A stretch of 22,836 nt of DNA from an uncultured Ruminobacter sp. (GTDB taxonomy: Bacteria; Pseudomonadota; Gammaproteobacteria; Enterobacterales; Succinivibrionaceae). The notes under the pieces were generated by a model, which searched no databases, was not told the DNA's origin, and was given only the letters and a program-made list of their open reading frames with translations. The stretch spans positions 1 to 22,836 of the forward strand of contig CAAFXL010000378.1 of NCBI GenBank assembly GCA_900767005.1, in the 5' to 3' direction. Shown here piece by piece: positions 22,831 through 22,836 of the stretch (position 1 is the stretch's first letter; each line of letters starts with the position of its first letter). Position numbers and translations under genes: made by a program.

Positions 22831-22836
22831 CTACTC

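Noticed and set aside
1..22836. CRISPR arrays, transposases, prophage genes, tRNA and rRNA genes, toxin-antitoxin pairs or defence systems
   Set aside because: None was found by reading; the window is housekeeping genes with short spacers.

Overview
The window is a stretch of ordinary, densely packed chromosome from an AT-rich gammaproteobacterium (roughly 30% G+C by eye). Nearly every gene has an obvious Escherichia/Vibrio/Haemophilus-type counterpart, and several ancestral gammaproteobacterial neighbourhoods are kept: rpmB-rpmG-mutM facing coaD, a heptose/Kdo lipopolysaccharide core cluster, glpG next to a FliL-like gene and plsB, rraA facing zapB, and ftsN/priA/rpmE. I see no mobile element, prophage, CRISPR array, tRNA or rRNA. 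The gene set (menaquinone genes, KdkA with an OpsX-type heptosyltransferase, compact spacing, low G+C) would suit a host-associated or anaerobic relative of Pasteurellales or Aeromonadales/Succinivibrionaceae, but I cannot fix the genus.

Layout: 1-170 is the tail of an unrecognised gene, then about 520 bases of non-coding DNA with a candidate small transcript and the rpmB promoter. 696-2018 holds rpmB, rpmG and mutM. 2021-7024 holds coaD and the lipopolysaccharide inner-core genes opsX, kdkA, waaA and waaF. A 603-base divergent regulatory region (7025-7627) with two abutting dyads precedes hldD and glpG. A bidirectional terminator at 9421 separates these from a secreted FliL-domain protein and plsB. 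Divergent to plsB run fieF, cysE and rraA. From 22315 leftward runs priA-menH-menB-menC-argS-ftsN-zapB, and rpmE is divergent at the right end.

How the genes work together: HldD makes ADP-heptose. WaaA adds Kdo to lipid A, KdkA phosphorylates it, OpsX and then WaaF add the heptoses, so the predicted inner core is of the Haemophilus single Kdo-phosphate type. PlsB and FieF serve phospholipid synthesis and metal export. MenH, MenB and MenC are three steps of menaquinone synthesis. FtsN and ZapB belong to the divisome, PriA to replication restart. rpmB, rpmG, rpmE and argS serve translation, and RraA modulates RNase E.

Nothing here is convincingly a new biological system. The most interesting points are a substituted HIGH signature in ArgRS (AVHH instead of HVGH), absence of ubiC/ubiA beside plsB together with a menaquinone cluster, the paired dyads upstream of hldD, and an orphan promoter/terminator pair upstream of rpmB.
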